This document shows positions 16,969 to 26,300 of a stretch of DNA of 64,000 nt, in pieces. The notes under the pieces are model-generated. The model was not told the origin of the DNA. It ran no database searches and saw only the letters and a list, made by a program, of their open reading frames with translations. Where the stretch lies: the NCBI GenBank assembly GCA_034928535.1, contig JAYFOV010000027.1:40768-104767 (forward strand), in the 5' to 3' direction. Within the stretch, counting starts at the first letter, position 1. Each line of letters starts with the position of its first letter. A program made the position numbers and the translations under genes. Source of the stretch: CAXXOK01 sp001604115. Lineage in GTDB: Bacteria; Bacillota; Clostridia; Christensenellales; Aristaeellaceae.

Positions 16969-16982
16969 GCCCCATCGCTTGC

Positions 16983-18263
16983 CTAGAAGCGCTCGAACTG
17001 TTTTTGGAACAGGCTCGTCTTGTCCAGCCGATCCAGGCGCAGGAGCTCTTCCCCGCCGGTGATGAACGCATCCAGCACGCAGCCGGGCAGGCTCTCGGCA
17101 ATGAAGGCGCTATCCTTGGCCAGGGCAATGGCCTCGGTCAGGCTCTCGGGCAGGGCGGGGGCGCTTTGCCAATCGTGCCCCACGGAGGGCGGCAGGGGTT
17201 CGCGGTTTTCCATCCCGGCCAGCGCCGCGCGGATGATCAGCGCGTACACCAGATAGGCGTTGCAGGTGGGGTCTGGGCTGGCGACCTGCATGCGGGCAAA
17301 GTGGCTTTGCGGCATGGGCACACGCAGGGCGTTGCGGCCGCGGCTGTGGCTCCAGCACACACGGTTGGGGCTTTCCTCATCGGTGATGCGGTCGTAGCTG
17401 TTGGGCAGGGGGTTGGTAAACAGCGTGATCTCCGGCAGGCGGCGCAACACGCCCGCCAGCGCGTGGCTGGCCTGTGCGCCCAGCACGCCGTTTTCCATAC
17501 GGAACAGGTTCACCCGGTCCCGGTATAAAGATATGTTGATGTGAAAGGCGTTGCCGTAATCATCGGCCAGCGGTTTGGGCATGAAGGAGGCGCGCAGGCC
17601 GTAGCGGGCGGCGATGGTGCGCACCGCGTTTTGGAATGCCGCCTGATGATCCGCGCTGGTCAGGGGATCGGCACGGTGAAAATCAATCTCATTCTGGCCG
17701 GGGCCGCGCTCGTGGTGGCTGCCCTCGGGGCGGATGTTCATGGATGCGAGCGTCAGGCTGATTTCCCGGCGCACATCCTCCCCGCGGTCCAGGGGGGACA
17801 CATCCAGGTAGCCCGCGCGGTCGTGCGGGCGGTTGGTGATGCGTCCCTGCTCATCCGCCTCAAAGAGGTAAAACTCGCACTCCGAGCCGATGCGCACCGT
17901 GAGCCCCCGCGCGGTGGCCAGCGCAGTGGCGGCTTTGAGGATGGCGCGAGGGTCGGCGGCATAGGGCGTGCCGTCGGGGTTGAGGATATCGCACAGGATG
18001 CGGCACACACGCCCCGCCTGCGGCCGCCAAGGGAGGATGCACAGCGTATCGGGATCCGGGCGCAGCATCAGGTCGCCTTCCTGCAGGCAGGCAAAGCCAT
18101 CCACCGCCATCGCGTCAAAGGGCACGCCGTTTTCAAACGCCTGGGCGAGCTGGTCAGGGTGGATGGCGATGTTCTTGAGCCTGCCAAAGAGATCCAAAAA
18201 GGCCAGGCGCACAAACTTCACATCATTCTCTTCAATAAAACCGAGCACTTCCTGCGCTACCAT
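16983..18263 (-). CDS. glnA: Glutamine synthetase, type I
   Basis: This enzyme makes glutamine from glutamate, ammonia and ATP. The 426-residue protein shows the N-terminal beta-grasp with VKFVRLAFLDLFGRLKN, the active-site region GSECEFYLFE, the GPGQNEIDF nucleotide/metal box, the MPKPLADDYGNAFHINISL loop (usually MPKPxxGxxGSGxHxHxS) and the C-terminal RVPMPQ...ARMQVASPDPTCNAYL. It is slightly shorter than the usual 440-470. I chose ATG 18263, five bases after AAAGGAGGG. It is followed by the ANTAR regulator gene on the same strand, suggesting control by nitrogen-dependent antitermination. Its GSGMHVH-type loop is altered to YGNAFHINIS, within family variation. Confidence 0.93.
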   Translation of the reverse strand: MVAQEVLGFIEENDVKFVRLAFLDLFGRLKNIAIHPDQLAQAFENGVPFDAMAVDGFACLQEGDLMLRPDPDTLCILPWRPQAGRVCRILCDILNPDGTPYAADPRAILKAATALATARGLTVRIGSECEFYLFEADEQGRITNRPHDRAGYLDVSPLDRGEDVRREISLTLASMNIRPEGSHHERGPGQNEIDFHRADPLTSADHQAAFQNAVRTIAARYGLRASFMPKPLADDYGNAFHINISLYRDRVNLFRMENGVLGAQASHALAGVLRRLPEITLFTNPLPNSYDRITDEESPNRVCWSHSRGRNALRVPMPQSHFARMQVASPDPTCNAYLVYALIIRAALAGMENREPLPPSVGHDWQSAPALPESLTEAIALAKDSAFIAESLPGCVLDAFITGGEELLRLDRLDKTSLFQKQFERF

Positions 18264-18296
18264 GATAGCCCTCCTTTGGGTGCAGCGGATGGCACG

Positions 18297-18350
18297 CGGC
18301 CAGCTGGCCGGCGGCATGCTTCATTGTAACACGAACGGCGGTGTGGGCAA
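18297..18350 (-). promoter_or_regulatory. Promoter and palindrome of glnA
   Basis: On the minus strand TTGCCC (18350-18345) and TACAAT (18328-18323) are spaced by 16 bases. A perfect 14-base palindrome CGGCCAGCTGGCCG (18297-18310) lies about seven bases downstream of the predicted start site, in the early leader, where it could serve as operator or RNA hairpin. The sequence does not match the usual GlnR box. Confidence 0.6.
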
Positions 18351-18422
18351 AGCGCGCACAGCCGGACTCCGGTTCTTTCACCGTTTTTTCGCTTGCGAAG
18401 GGTGGCCGCGCTGGGTTATGGC

Positions 18423-20756
18423 TCATGGCCGCCGCACAGGCCTGGCGCGCGCCGGATTCAGCCCCAGCCGCGCAAGCAGCGCTGTGAGGGCAAGCAGCAG
18501 CAGCACCGCCCCGCCCGCGCCCCAGTACAGCAGCCGCAGCGCGGCGCCCATGAGCGGCACCAGGTAAAACACCCCCGGCAGGATGAGCACCGCCAGCGCC
18601 ATCGCAAGCGCCATGAGTGAAAGCAGCGCGGCGCGCAGGCCATCCAGCGGCAGGCAGGTGAGCGTGAGCACCCCAAGGCAGCTCACGCCCGCCACCAGCG
18701 TGCACAGCGTGCTCACGCTGGCCGCGTCCAGCCCCTGCGCCTGCCCCAGGTACATCAGCCCAAGGCACAGGCTGGCCACGGTGATGCCGCCGGGCAGCGC
18801 CCGCAGCAGCACATTGGTCAGGAAATCGCCCCGCACGCGCTCCCGGTTGGGCTGCAAAGCCAGCACAAAGGAGGGCAACCCAATGGTGAGCGTGGAAACC
18901 AGCGTGAGCTGGATGGGGGCAAAGGGGTAGGCAAACGGCAGCGCCAGCAGCAATGCCGAAAGCAGAAAGCTGAACAGGTTTTTGACCAAAAACAGTGCCG
19001 AAGCACGGGTGATGTTGTTGATGACCCGCCGCCCTTCCAGCAGGATGTGCGGCACCACGGCAAAATCCGCATCCAGCAGGGTGATCTGTGCCACGCGGGC
19101 GGCCGCGTCGCTGCCGCCGGCCATGGCAAGGGAGCAATCCGCCGCCTTGAGGGCAGGCACATCGTTCACACCGTCGCCCACCATGGCCACGGTGCGCCCC
19201 TGCGCCTTGAGCGCGGCGATCAGCGCACGCTTGTCCTCCGGGGAAACGCGGCCAAAGATGGTGTAGACGCTTGCCAGCGCGGCATGATCCGGCGCGGCCA
19301 GCGCGGATACATCCACACACTGGTCCCAGCCCGGCATGCCCGCTTCCCGCGCGATGCGGCTCACCGTCAGGGGGCTGTCCCCGCTCATGATCTTGATGGC
19401 CACGCCCTGTTGCTGAAAATAGGCCAGCGTATCGCGCGCATCGGGGCGCAGGGTGTCGCTCACGCTCAGCAGTGCCAGCGTCACGCGTTGCGGCGGCAAG
19501 GCTTTGCCCTGTAAGGGCGCCGCGGTGCGCTGCACGCACAGCACACGAAGCCCCTGGGCGGCGCGCGCATGCGCATCGGCCAGCAAGGCCGCATCGTCCG
19601 CGGCCAAGCGCTCCGGCGCGCCCAGCAGCAGGGTGCCCTGCCCGGCAAAGCTGGCCGCCGACCATTTGCGCTCGCTGGAGAAAGGCACCTGCGCCACAGC
19701 CTGTGCGGCGGGGTCCGGCGGGTATGCCTCGGCCAGTGCCTGCAAGGTGGGCGTATCCTCAGCGGCAAAGGCCTGGGTCAGCGCGCACAGCGCGGCGCGC
19801 GCATCCGCCTCGGGCACGCCGGGCAGGGGATGCAGCCCGGCCACGCGCATGCGTCCGCTGGTGAGCGTGCCGGTCTTGTCCAGGCAGAGGGTATCCACCC
19901 GCGCCAGATTTTCGATGCCATAGAGCTCGTTGACCAGCGCGCGCCGCTGCCCCAGGCGCACCACGCCCACGGCCAGCGCCACGGAGGTGAGCAGCATGAG
20001 CCCTTCCGGGATCATGCCGATGGCCGCGCCAACGGTCTTGGTCACGGCTTCCGGCAGGGGTATGTGCAGGGCGGCCGTCTGCTTCCAGTACAACAAAAGG
20101 CCGATGGGGGCAAGCGTCACGCTGACCACGCGGATGATGCGCGTGAGTGAATCCATGAGCGCGCTCTTGGGCCGCTTTACTTTGCGGGCGCTCTGCTGCA
20201 ACTGCCCGGCAAAGCTGTTTTCGCCCACGGCAGTCAGCTCGGCGGTCACCTCGCCCTCGGTCACATAGCTGCCGGAGAGCAGCGCATCCCCGGCGGCCTT
20301 GGGCACAGGCTCGGCCTCGCCGGTCAGCAGCGCCTCGTTCAGCTCGGCTTGCCCCGCCAGCACGCGCGCATCGGCAGGGGTTTGATCCCCCCTTCGCAGG
20401 CGGATCACATCGCCCAGCACCAGATCGCCGGGGGGCAAAGGGCACAGCGCCCCGTCCCGCCACACGGTCACCTTGCCTTCGGACAGCAGCAGCAGGCGGT
20501 CGTGCATGCGCTTGGCACGCAGTTCCTGGATCAGGCCGATGACGGTATTGCCCACCACAACGCCCATAAACAAAAGGTTGCGGTAGCTGCCCACCCACAG
20601 GAGCAAAGCGGCCAGCAGCAGGTTGAGCAGGTTGAACAGTGTGAACACATTGCGGCGGATGATGGCGCGCACCCCGCCATCCGCAGGGTGGGGCAGCCGG
20701 TTGGGTTGGCGCTGCGCGGCTTGCGCGCCGGTAAGGCCAAGGGGGGTAGACTGCAT
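18423..20756 (-). CDS. Cation-translocating P-type ATPase
   Basis: This 777-residue membrane pump uses ATP through an aspartyl-phosphate intermediate. Visible motifs are the actuator LTGEAEPVP, the phosphorylation site DKTGTLTSG, the hinge MVGDGVNDVPALKAAD and the membrane motif IPEGL in the helix before the P-domain. About ten hydrophobic segments, four in the C-terminal half. IPEGL with short C-terminus is typical of Ca2+/Mg2+-like P-type groups (compare CtpE) and lacks the CPx motif of heavy-metal pumps. I chose ATG 20756, seven bases after GAGGT. It lies upstream of glnA on the same strand, but glnA has its own promoter. The transported ion is not decided by the sequence. Confidence 0.9.
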   Translation of the reverse strand: MQSTPLGLTGAQAAQRQPNRLPHPADGGVRAIIRRNVFTLFNLLNLLLAALLLWVGSYRNLLFMGVVVGNTVIGLIQELRAKRMHDRLLLLSEGKVTVWRDGALCPLPPGDLVLGDVIRLRRGDQTPADARVLAGQAELNEALLTGEAEPVPKAAGDALLSGSYVTEGEVTAELTAVGENSFAGQLQQSARKVKRPKSALMDSLTRIIRVVSVTLAPIGLLLYWKQTAALHIPLPEAVTKTVGAAIGMIPEGLMLLTSVALAVGVVRLGQRRALVNELYGIENLARVDTLCLDKTGTLTSGRMRVAGLHPLPGVPEADARAALCALTQAFAAEDTPTLQALAEAYPPDPAAQAVAQVPFSSERKWSAASFAGQGTLLLGAPERLAADDAALLADAHARAAQGLRVLCVQRTAAPLQGKALPPQRVTLALLSVSDTLRPDARDTLAYFQQQGVAIKIMSGDSPLTVSRIAREAGMPGWDQCVDVSALAAPDHAALASVYTIFGRVSPEDKRALIAALKAQGRTVAMVGDGVNDVPALKAADCSLAMAGGSDAAARVAQITLLDADFAVVPHILLEGRRVINNITRASALFLVKNLFSFLLSALLLALPFAYPFAPIQLTLVSTLTIGLPSFVLALQPNRERVRGDFLTNVLLRALPGGITVASLCLGLMYLGQAQGLDAASVSTLCTLVAGVSCLGVLTLTCLPLDGLRAALLSLMALAMALAVLILPGVFYLVPLMGAALRLLYWGAGGAVLLLLALTALLARLGLNPARARPVRRP

Positions 20757-20948
20757 GGAATACCTCACAAACATCATGAGATGGGGGCTTGCCCCTTGGT
20801 GGGGCAAACGGGTGGCTACCGGGCTTGCCCCGCCACTGCGGCCGGGGCGGCCTGTGCCGCGCGCGTCATGCGGGCGGGCCAATGCTATTGCATGCTCGGG
20901 GATGCCGTGCAACGCACTTTTCCCCCACAGGGGGGAGTGCTGGAGCGG

Positions 20949-22877
20949 CTACTGTACGGCGGGCGGCTCCGGCGAGGCCGTGAGTGCCGTTGCTTTGAGC
21001 AGGTAGTAGGTGCTGGCACCGGTGGCACGGATCTGGTCACGGGGCACGCGCACCACACCGGGCGCGATCTGGGTCAGGATGCCCCTGCGGTCGGTATCGC
21101 TGTAGCCCTCCTTGCGGTAGGGATCCAGATAATACAGGAAATCTGCATCCGCGCTGGCCAGCACCACATAATGCCCGCCGCCGGTAAAGGGATTGCTGCT
21201 GCCCAGGCTTGCCACAGCCAGCGCGCCATTTTCCACGGCGGCGATTGCCTCCTCATTGCTCTGCGTCACAGCCAGATCCAGCTTGTACAGGTAGGCGATT
21301 TTTTTGAGGAAAGCCAGCGATGTGCCGGTGCCCGACCCGCGCGTCACCTGCCCCCAGTAGTTGTTGCCTGTGGCAAAATTGGCCATCACCAGCGGGTAAT
21401 AGCGCAGGTACTCGTCGGGGGTCTGCACCTGGTACTGGGCGTGCTGCTTGTTGCAGTAGTACTGATTGACCGAGTCCTGACAGAAGGTGTAGCCCAGCGA
21501 GCTTTTGGCATAGCCAAACAGATCCGCGATGCGCTCCTTTGGCACCAGGTTGACCACTGCCATGGCTACCGAGGTGGGGCCGCAGCCGCCCGGGCCAAAG
21601 GTGCGGCGGCGGTTTGTTCCGGCAGCTTCGTAGCGCAGGCCTGCCCACAGCGGATCGTTCTGGGCATAGACGATCATCTCCCCGCGGCCGGGCACATATT
21701 GCCGCGCGGTTAAGGTTTGCTGCTGATCCATCTGCATTTTGGTGATGGCCACGCCTTCATCGGAGGCGTAGACGATGGGGCGCATGCGGCCATACACCAC
21801 GTAGCGCTCCCCCGCATGGTCATTGGTGCAGGTGACCAGCACCAGCCACTGATCCCCCCACTCCGGCATGGACTCAGCCATGGGCGTGATGAGGGAATCG
21901 GCCATCAGATCCGCAAGGTATGCGGTAAACTCGGACTTGCGCAAAAATTGCTTGACCCGCCAGGAGGTCTCATCATCCGCCATGGCCACGCGCACGGCAA
22001 ACAGGTCGATGGCGTAATCGCTGTAGGGGGTGAGCAGCGTGAGCTGCGGGTGCTGCTCGTAATACGCCTGATCCCGGTACTGGGTCAGGCTTGTGAACAT
22101 CGCGTCCGTTTTGGTGTGGTGGCCGTAAATATAGGTGTTTGCGTCAATAAAAAAGGCGTTGTTGCCGCTGTCCATGAAGATGGCGCCATCCTGATTGATG
22201 CGCCGGTTGAACATGTGATCCAGGTAATAGTCATTGTTCTTGGCCTGCAAAACCGGATAGTTGATGGGCGTGCCCTCCTGGAGGATCCACGCGCGCACAT
22301 CCTCGTTGAGGGTTTGCAGGTAGGGAAAATCCACGGTAAAGCGCACATCCTCCACCAGCACGGGGCGGGAGTAGCGCGGCTCCTCTGTGGCGGCGGCCGC
22401 AGGCCGGGGTGTGGCGGTGGGTGCAGGGCTGGCGGTGGGTGCGGGGGTTGGGGTGGCGGGCGCGGGCGTCATGCCCTCGGGCGTTGGGGTGAGCACTACC
22501 CAGCCTTCCCCGGGGGCGGCGCTGGGCGTGGGTGATGGCGTAGGGCTGGGCGTGGCGGCCGGGCTTTCGCCGGGCTCACCCGTGAGCAGATCCGCCATGG
22601 AAATCACGTCATGCTCGATCAGGAAAATCGTGTCGCTCTGATCCTCTTCCTCCGGCTCGTAGGTAGGCGCGGCTTCGCTGGGCACAGGGGTCGCGGTGGC
22701 GTCCGGGAACTGCGTGAGCCCTGCATGCACAGCCGCGCCGCTGAGCGCCTGATACGCCTGGGCGCTTTCCTGCTGCGCATCCAGCTTCAGCCACAGACGA
22801 TAGGCCATGACTCCGCTAAACAGCAGGCACAGCAAGATGAGGAGGTACAGCCATCCATACGTGGGTTTCCTGTTCAC
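20949..22877 (-). CDS. Class B sortase fused to a C39-like cysteine peptidase
   Basis: Two cysteine-enzyme domains occur in this 642-residue membrane protein. After an N-terminal membrane anchor (about 9-28) and a Pro/Thr-rich linker (to about 165), residues about 175-370 form a class B sortase with YGHHTKTD (His253/254), the catalytic LVTCTND (Cys350) and ERYVVYGR with the arginine. Residues about 415-600 resemble the C39 peptidase: FGPGGCGPTS (Cys432) and GGGHYVVLAS (His569), then LDPYR with the likely Asp. The start is GTG 22877 with GGGAG upstream. The gene lies just after the giant adhesin that carries a sorting signal, so the adhesin is its obvious substrate; the peptidase target is unknown. 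Confidence 0.88.
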   Translation of the reverse strand: MNRKPTYGWLYLLILLCLLFSGVMAYRLWLKLDAQQESAQAYQALSGAAVHAGLTQFPDATATPVPSEAAPTYEPEEEDQSDTIFLIEHDVISMADLLTGEPGESPAATPSPTPSPTPSAAPGEGWVVLTPTPEGMTPAPATPTPAPTASPAPTATPRPAAAATEEPRYSRPVLVEDVRFTVDFPYLQTLNEDVRAWILQEGTPINYPVLQAKNNDYYLDHMFNRRINQDGAIFMDSGNNAFFIDANTYIYGHHTKTDAMFTSLTQYRDQAYYEQHPQLTLLTPYSDYAIDLFAVRVAMADDETSWRVKQFLRKSEFTAYLADLMADSLITPMAESMPEWGDQWLVLVTCTNDHAGERYVVYGRMRPIVYASDEGVAITKMQMDQQQTLTARQYVPGRGEMIVYAQNDPLWAGLRYEAAGTNRRRTFGPGGCGPTSVAMAVVNLVPKERIADLFGYAKSSLGYTFCQDSVNQYYCNKQHAQYQVQTPDEYLRYYPLVMANFATGNNYWGQVTRGSGTGTSLAFLKKIAYLYKLDLAVTQSNEEAIAAVENGALAVASLGSSNPFTGGGHYVVLASADADFLYYLDPYRKEGYSDTDRRGILTQIAPGVVRVPRDQIRATGASTYYLLKATALTASPEPPAVQ

Positions 22878-23325
22878 ACGTCACACGCTCCCTTATGGTA
22901 GTGGGCAGGCGCTATGGGGAGCATAGCGCATCCGGCCGCGAAAGGCAAGAGGGGTAGCAAACGAAGCCCCGCAGGGCACCCCCAGCCGCATGTCTTGCGG
23001 GGCGCACCTGCCCGCAAAACGGCTCCGGTGGTATTGCCCCGGCGCAGGGAAAGGGATGTACGGCGGCACGCCCAGGGTCTGTGCACGGCACTGGCCAGAG
23101 GCATGGCGGCAGGCACGCGGCATGCCCGCCGCCCCGGCGCATGGCAGCCGCCTGCCGCGCGCCGCCTTGCCCCCCCCACAACGGGGCAGGTGCGCCGCTT
23201 GGCAGGCAACGCGCGGGCAATGGCCCCGCCGCCGGGCGTGCGCGAAGGGGCGGGGCAGGGAGCCGATGCCCCTGTCCCGCCCCGGTTGTGTTGGTGGCGC
23301 AGCGCCCCAGTGGGGCGCGTGCGGG
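22878..23325. other. Intergenic region between sortase and giant adhesin, no gene seen
   Basis: About 450 GC-rich bases contain no convincing coding frame; every frame in it lacks family similarity and a usable ribosome-binding site. It holds the hairpin that probably ends the adhesin transcript (23247-23283) and the upstream region of the sortase gene. I see no consensus promoter, so the sortase could be transcribed by read-through from the adhesin gene. Confidence 0.6.
23247..23283 (-). terminator. GC-rich stem-loop after the giant adhesin
   Basis: The arms GGGGCGGGGCAGGG (23247-23260) and CCCTGTCCCGCCCC (23270-23283) form a 14-bp stem with one G-U pair. No T-run follows, so termination would be partial or factor-dependent. 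It lies 40-80 bases after the adhesin stop codon. Confidence 0.5.
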
Positions 23326-26300
23326 TCAGCGGCCCGCGTTGTGAGCGGCGCGGCGCTTCCTGCGCAGCGCGATCACGCCTGCGCCAAAGGCCAGCAGCAG
23401 CGGCAGCGCGATGGCAAGCCCCCACAGCAGGTAGTCCGAATCATCGCCCGTCTTGGGCACCAGGCCGAGAGGCACCTCATCCTCGTCGATGTAGACGTAC
23501 TGCCCATCCACATAGCGCACGGCGGTCGGGATGCGCGTGGTGGTGACCGCCGGGGTGGGCGTGAGGGTCGGGATGGGTGTGGGCGTTGGGGATTCTTCGT
23601 TGGTGGGGTAGGTATTGACCATGGTGAAGCCGTTGTTTGTGTAGGTGGCGGTGTATCCGGCGGGCACCTGCTCGCGTGCGCGGTAGGTATACTCCTGCCC
23701 GGCGCTGTTGCGGCGCGGCAGGTCGTACAGGCTCAGGTACCAGGTGTTGCCCGCCCGCGCCGGGATGGTCAGGGTGACCACATTTTCCTCCGCGGTGCTG
23801 CCGGCGGCCTGGCGGGTGATGAACACCGTGAGCCCGGCGGCGGGGCGCGTGTTGCCTGCGTTGCTGTTGTCCACCCAGGTCTTGCGCAGGTTCAGGTCGA
23901 TGGTATCATCCTCGGGCGGGTTGTCCGGGGTGTTTTGCATGGTAACGGTCACGCCGCCGCCGATCATGCCCTGCCCGTCCAGCGTGAAGGTGACCGGCGT
24001 GGTGTTGAGCACATAGCCCGTGGGCGCGGCCAGCTCCGTGAGGCGGTAGGTCACGCCGCGCTGCAGGATGGGGTTGCCGCTTGCATCGCTGTTGACGAAC
24101 TCATAAGGCGCGTTGGTGCTCACCCAGGGGGCGATCACGGTGTTGCCCTGCGGATCCAGCACGGTCAGGGTGGCGCCTGCCACGGCAGCGCCGCTCTGGC
24201 TGTTCACCTTAGCAAAGCGGTAGATGCGCGGGTTCTTCAGATGCACGCTGACCACGGTGTCATCCGTGGGGGCGGCAAACTGGATGCTTGCGCCGCTGAT
24301 CTGGTAGCCGCTTGGCGCGGAGGTTTCCACCAGGCGGTACAGCGTGCCGGCGGTCAGGATGCCTGTGCTTACGACCGGTGTGCTCTGGGATGTGAAGGTG
24401 AGCACCGGCTGCGCGGTTTGCGCGTTGGCCTGCCACGCCGCATCTTCATACACGCTGAAGCCCGCGCCCGCCACATAGGCCTGGGTCAGGTTGTCCAGCT
24501 TGGCAAAGCGCACTGTGACCGGCCGATCCGTCATGCTCAGGCGGTTGGTGCCCGTCACGCTCAGGGTGCCGTTGGGCGCCACGGTAAAGGTGATGTTGGC
24601 TGCGCGCACATACCCGGCGGGCGCGGCGGTTTCGATCAGGGTATACTGCGCGCCGACGGTCAGCTTGGCGGTCAGGCGGTGCGGGTTGGGCGTGCCGCCC
24701 GCATCCGCGCCGTCGCTGCCGCTGATCCAGCTTTCCACCACATCGGCGGGGGTGTAGCCCACACCGTTGCCACGCACCAGCGTGAGGCTTGCGCCCGGGA
24801 GGGGCGCGCCGGTATCCCCGGCCAGTTTTTGCAGGTAGATGTCCGTGGGGGTGTTAGTCAGGGTGTAGGTATCGCTCAGCCCATCCGCCGAGGTCACGGG
24901 TGCGGAGAATACCCCCGCCAGGTAGCCTGCCACCGGCGCTTCGGCCAGGGTGTAGGCGTAGTGCGTGCCATCCTGCGCGGTAGTGGGCAGGCCGCTGAAG
25001 CTGGCCGTGAAACCGGGCGCAGTCAGGGTGGCGGTGCGGTAGGGGGTGGTCGGGTCATCGCTGCGGTACAGCTGCACCGTTACGGCGGGGTGGGTGGTCA
25101 GGCTGTCGTTCCAGACCTTGTTCACGGTCACGCTGCGGGTGCCGATGGGTTCATCCACCACGATCCAGCGGTCGCTGCCATCCTGCGCCACGGTAAAGGT
25201 GAGCGTGCCCGCCGTGCGGTAGCCTGCGGGGGTGCCCGCCAGCGTTTCGCTCAGCAGATAGGTTTCGCCGGCTTCCAGCTGGCCCTGATCCAGCACCCAA
25301 TCCAGGGCGCCGTCAAAGGTATGGGTACCCAGCACCGCGCCTTCGGACCGGCGGGTCAGGGTCAGGGTCGCGCCCGGCACACGGTTGCCCGTGGGCGTGC
25401 CGTTTGCATCCAGATCATCGCTGTCCAGCTTGAGCACGGTCACGGTGGTAGGTTGGTCGGCCACGGTCACGCTCACCAGCGCATCCTCGGCCAGCAGTTC
25501 ATCCGTCAGGGTGAAGGGTACGGGCGCGGCCAACTGGTAGTGCACGGGCGCGCCGCTTGCATCGCTGCCTACGGGGGCGAGGGTTTCCACCAGCCAGTAG
25601 CGGCCGGCAGGCAGGCCGCTCACCGTCACGGGCGCGCTGCCCGATACAATGGCTTCAAACCCGGTCACGGCGGTGGCGGCGGGCGCTCCGGCCACATCGG
25701 CCACCACCTTGAACACCGCGCCGGCCAGGGGTGCGCCGCTCACGGCATCCACCTTGGCAACCCGCAAGCGGATGGGCGCGTCCGTCATGATCACAGTGTT
25801 ATCGGCAAGGCCGGCAAAGCTGCCGTCCGGCTGGCGAACCTGCACAGAGCCGTCCGGCTGGATGCGAAACACGATGCTCCCGGCGATGGTGTAGCCATCC
25901 GGCGCGCCGATTTCCGTAAAGGTATATTCCGTAAGGCCATCGGCCAGCAGTTTGCCGCGCACCGTGTGGGGCGCATTGCCGGTGATCCACTGATCGTCCA
26001 GCACAGGCTGGCCGTTCTCACTGTGGGTGATGGTCAGGGTCGCGCCGGGCAGCTCCGCGGTGCCTGCGCCCGTTGCGCGTTTGCTGAAGATGACTTCCGT
26101 GGGCTGGTTCACGATGCTCACCAGCGTCACGGTGGAGGGGGTGGCGATGTCGTCCGCCTCGCCCACCACAAAGCCCAGCTCGTTGATGCGGAAGCGCACG
26201 CCCTGCGTGGCCGGCACATAGCCGTCCGGCGCGCTGGTTTCAAGCAGGGTATAGAGTTGCCCCACCGCCAGACCGGTCACGGTATGGTCGGCGGTCGCGC

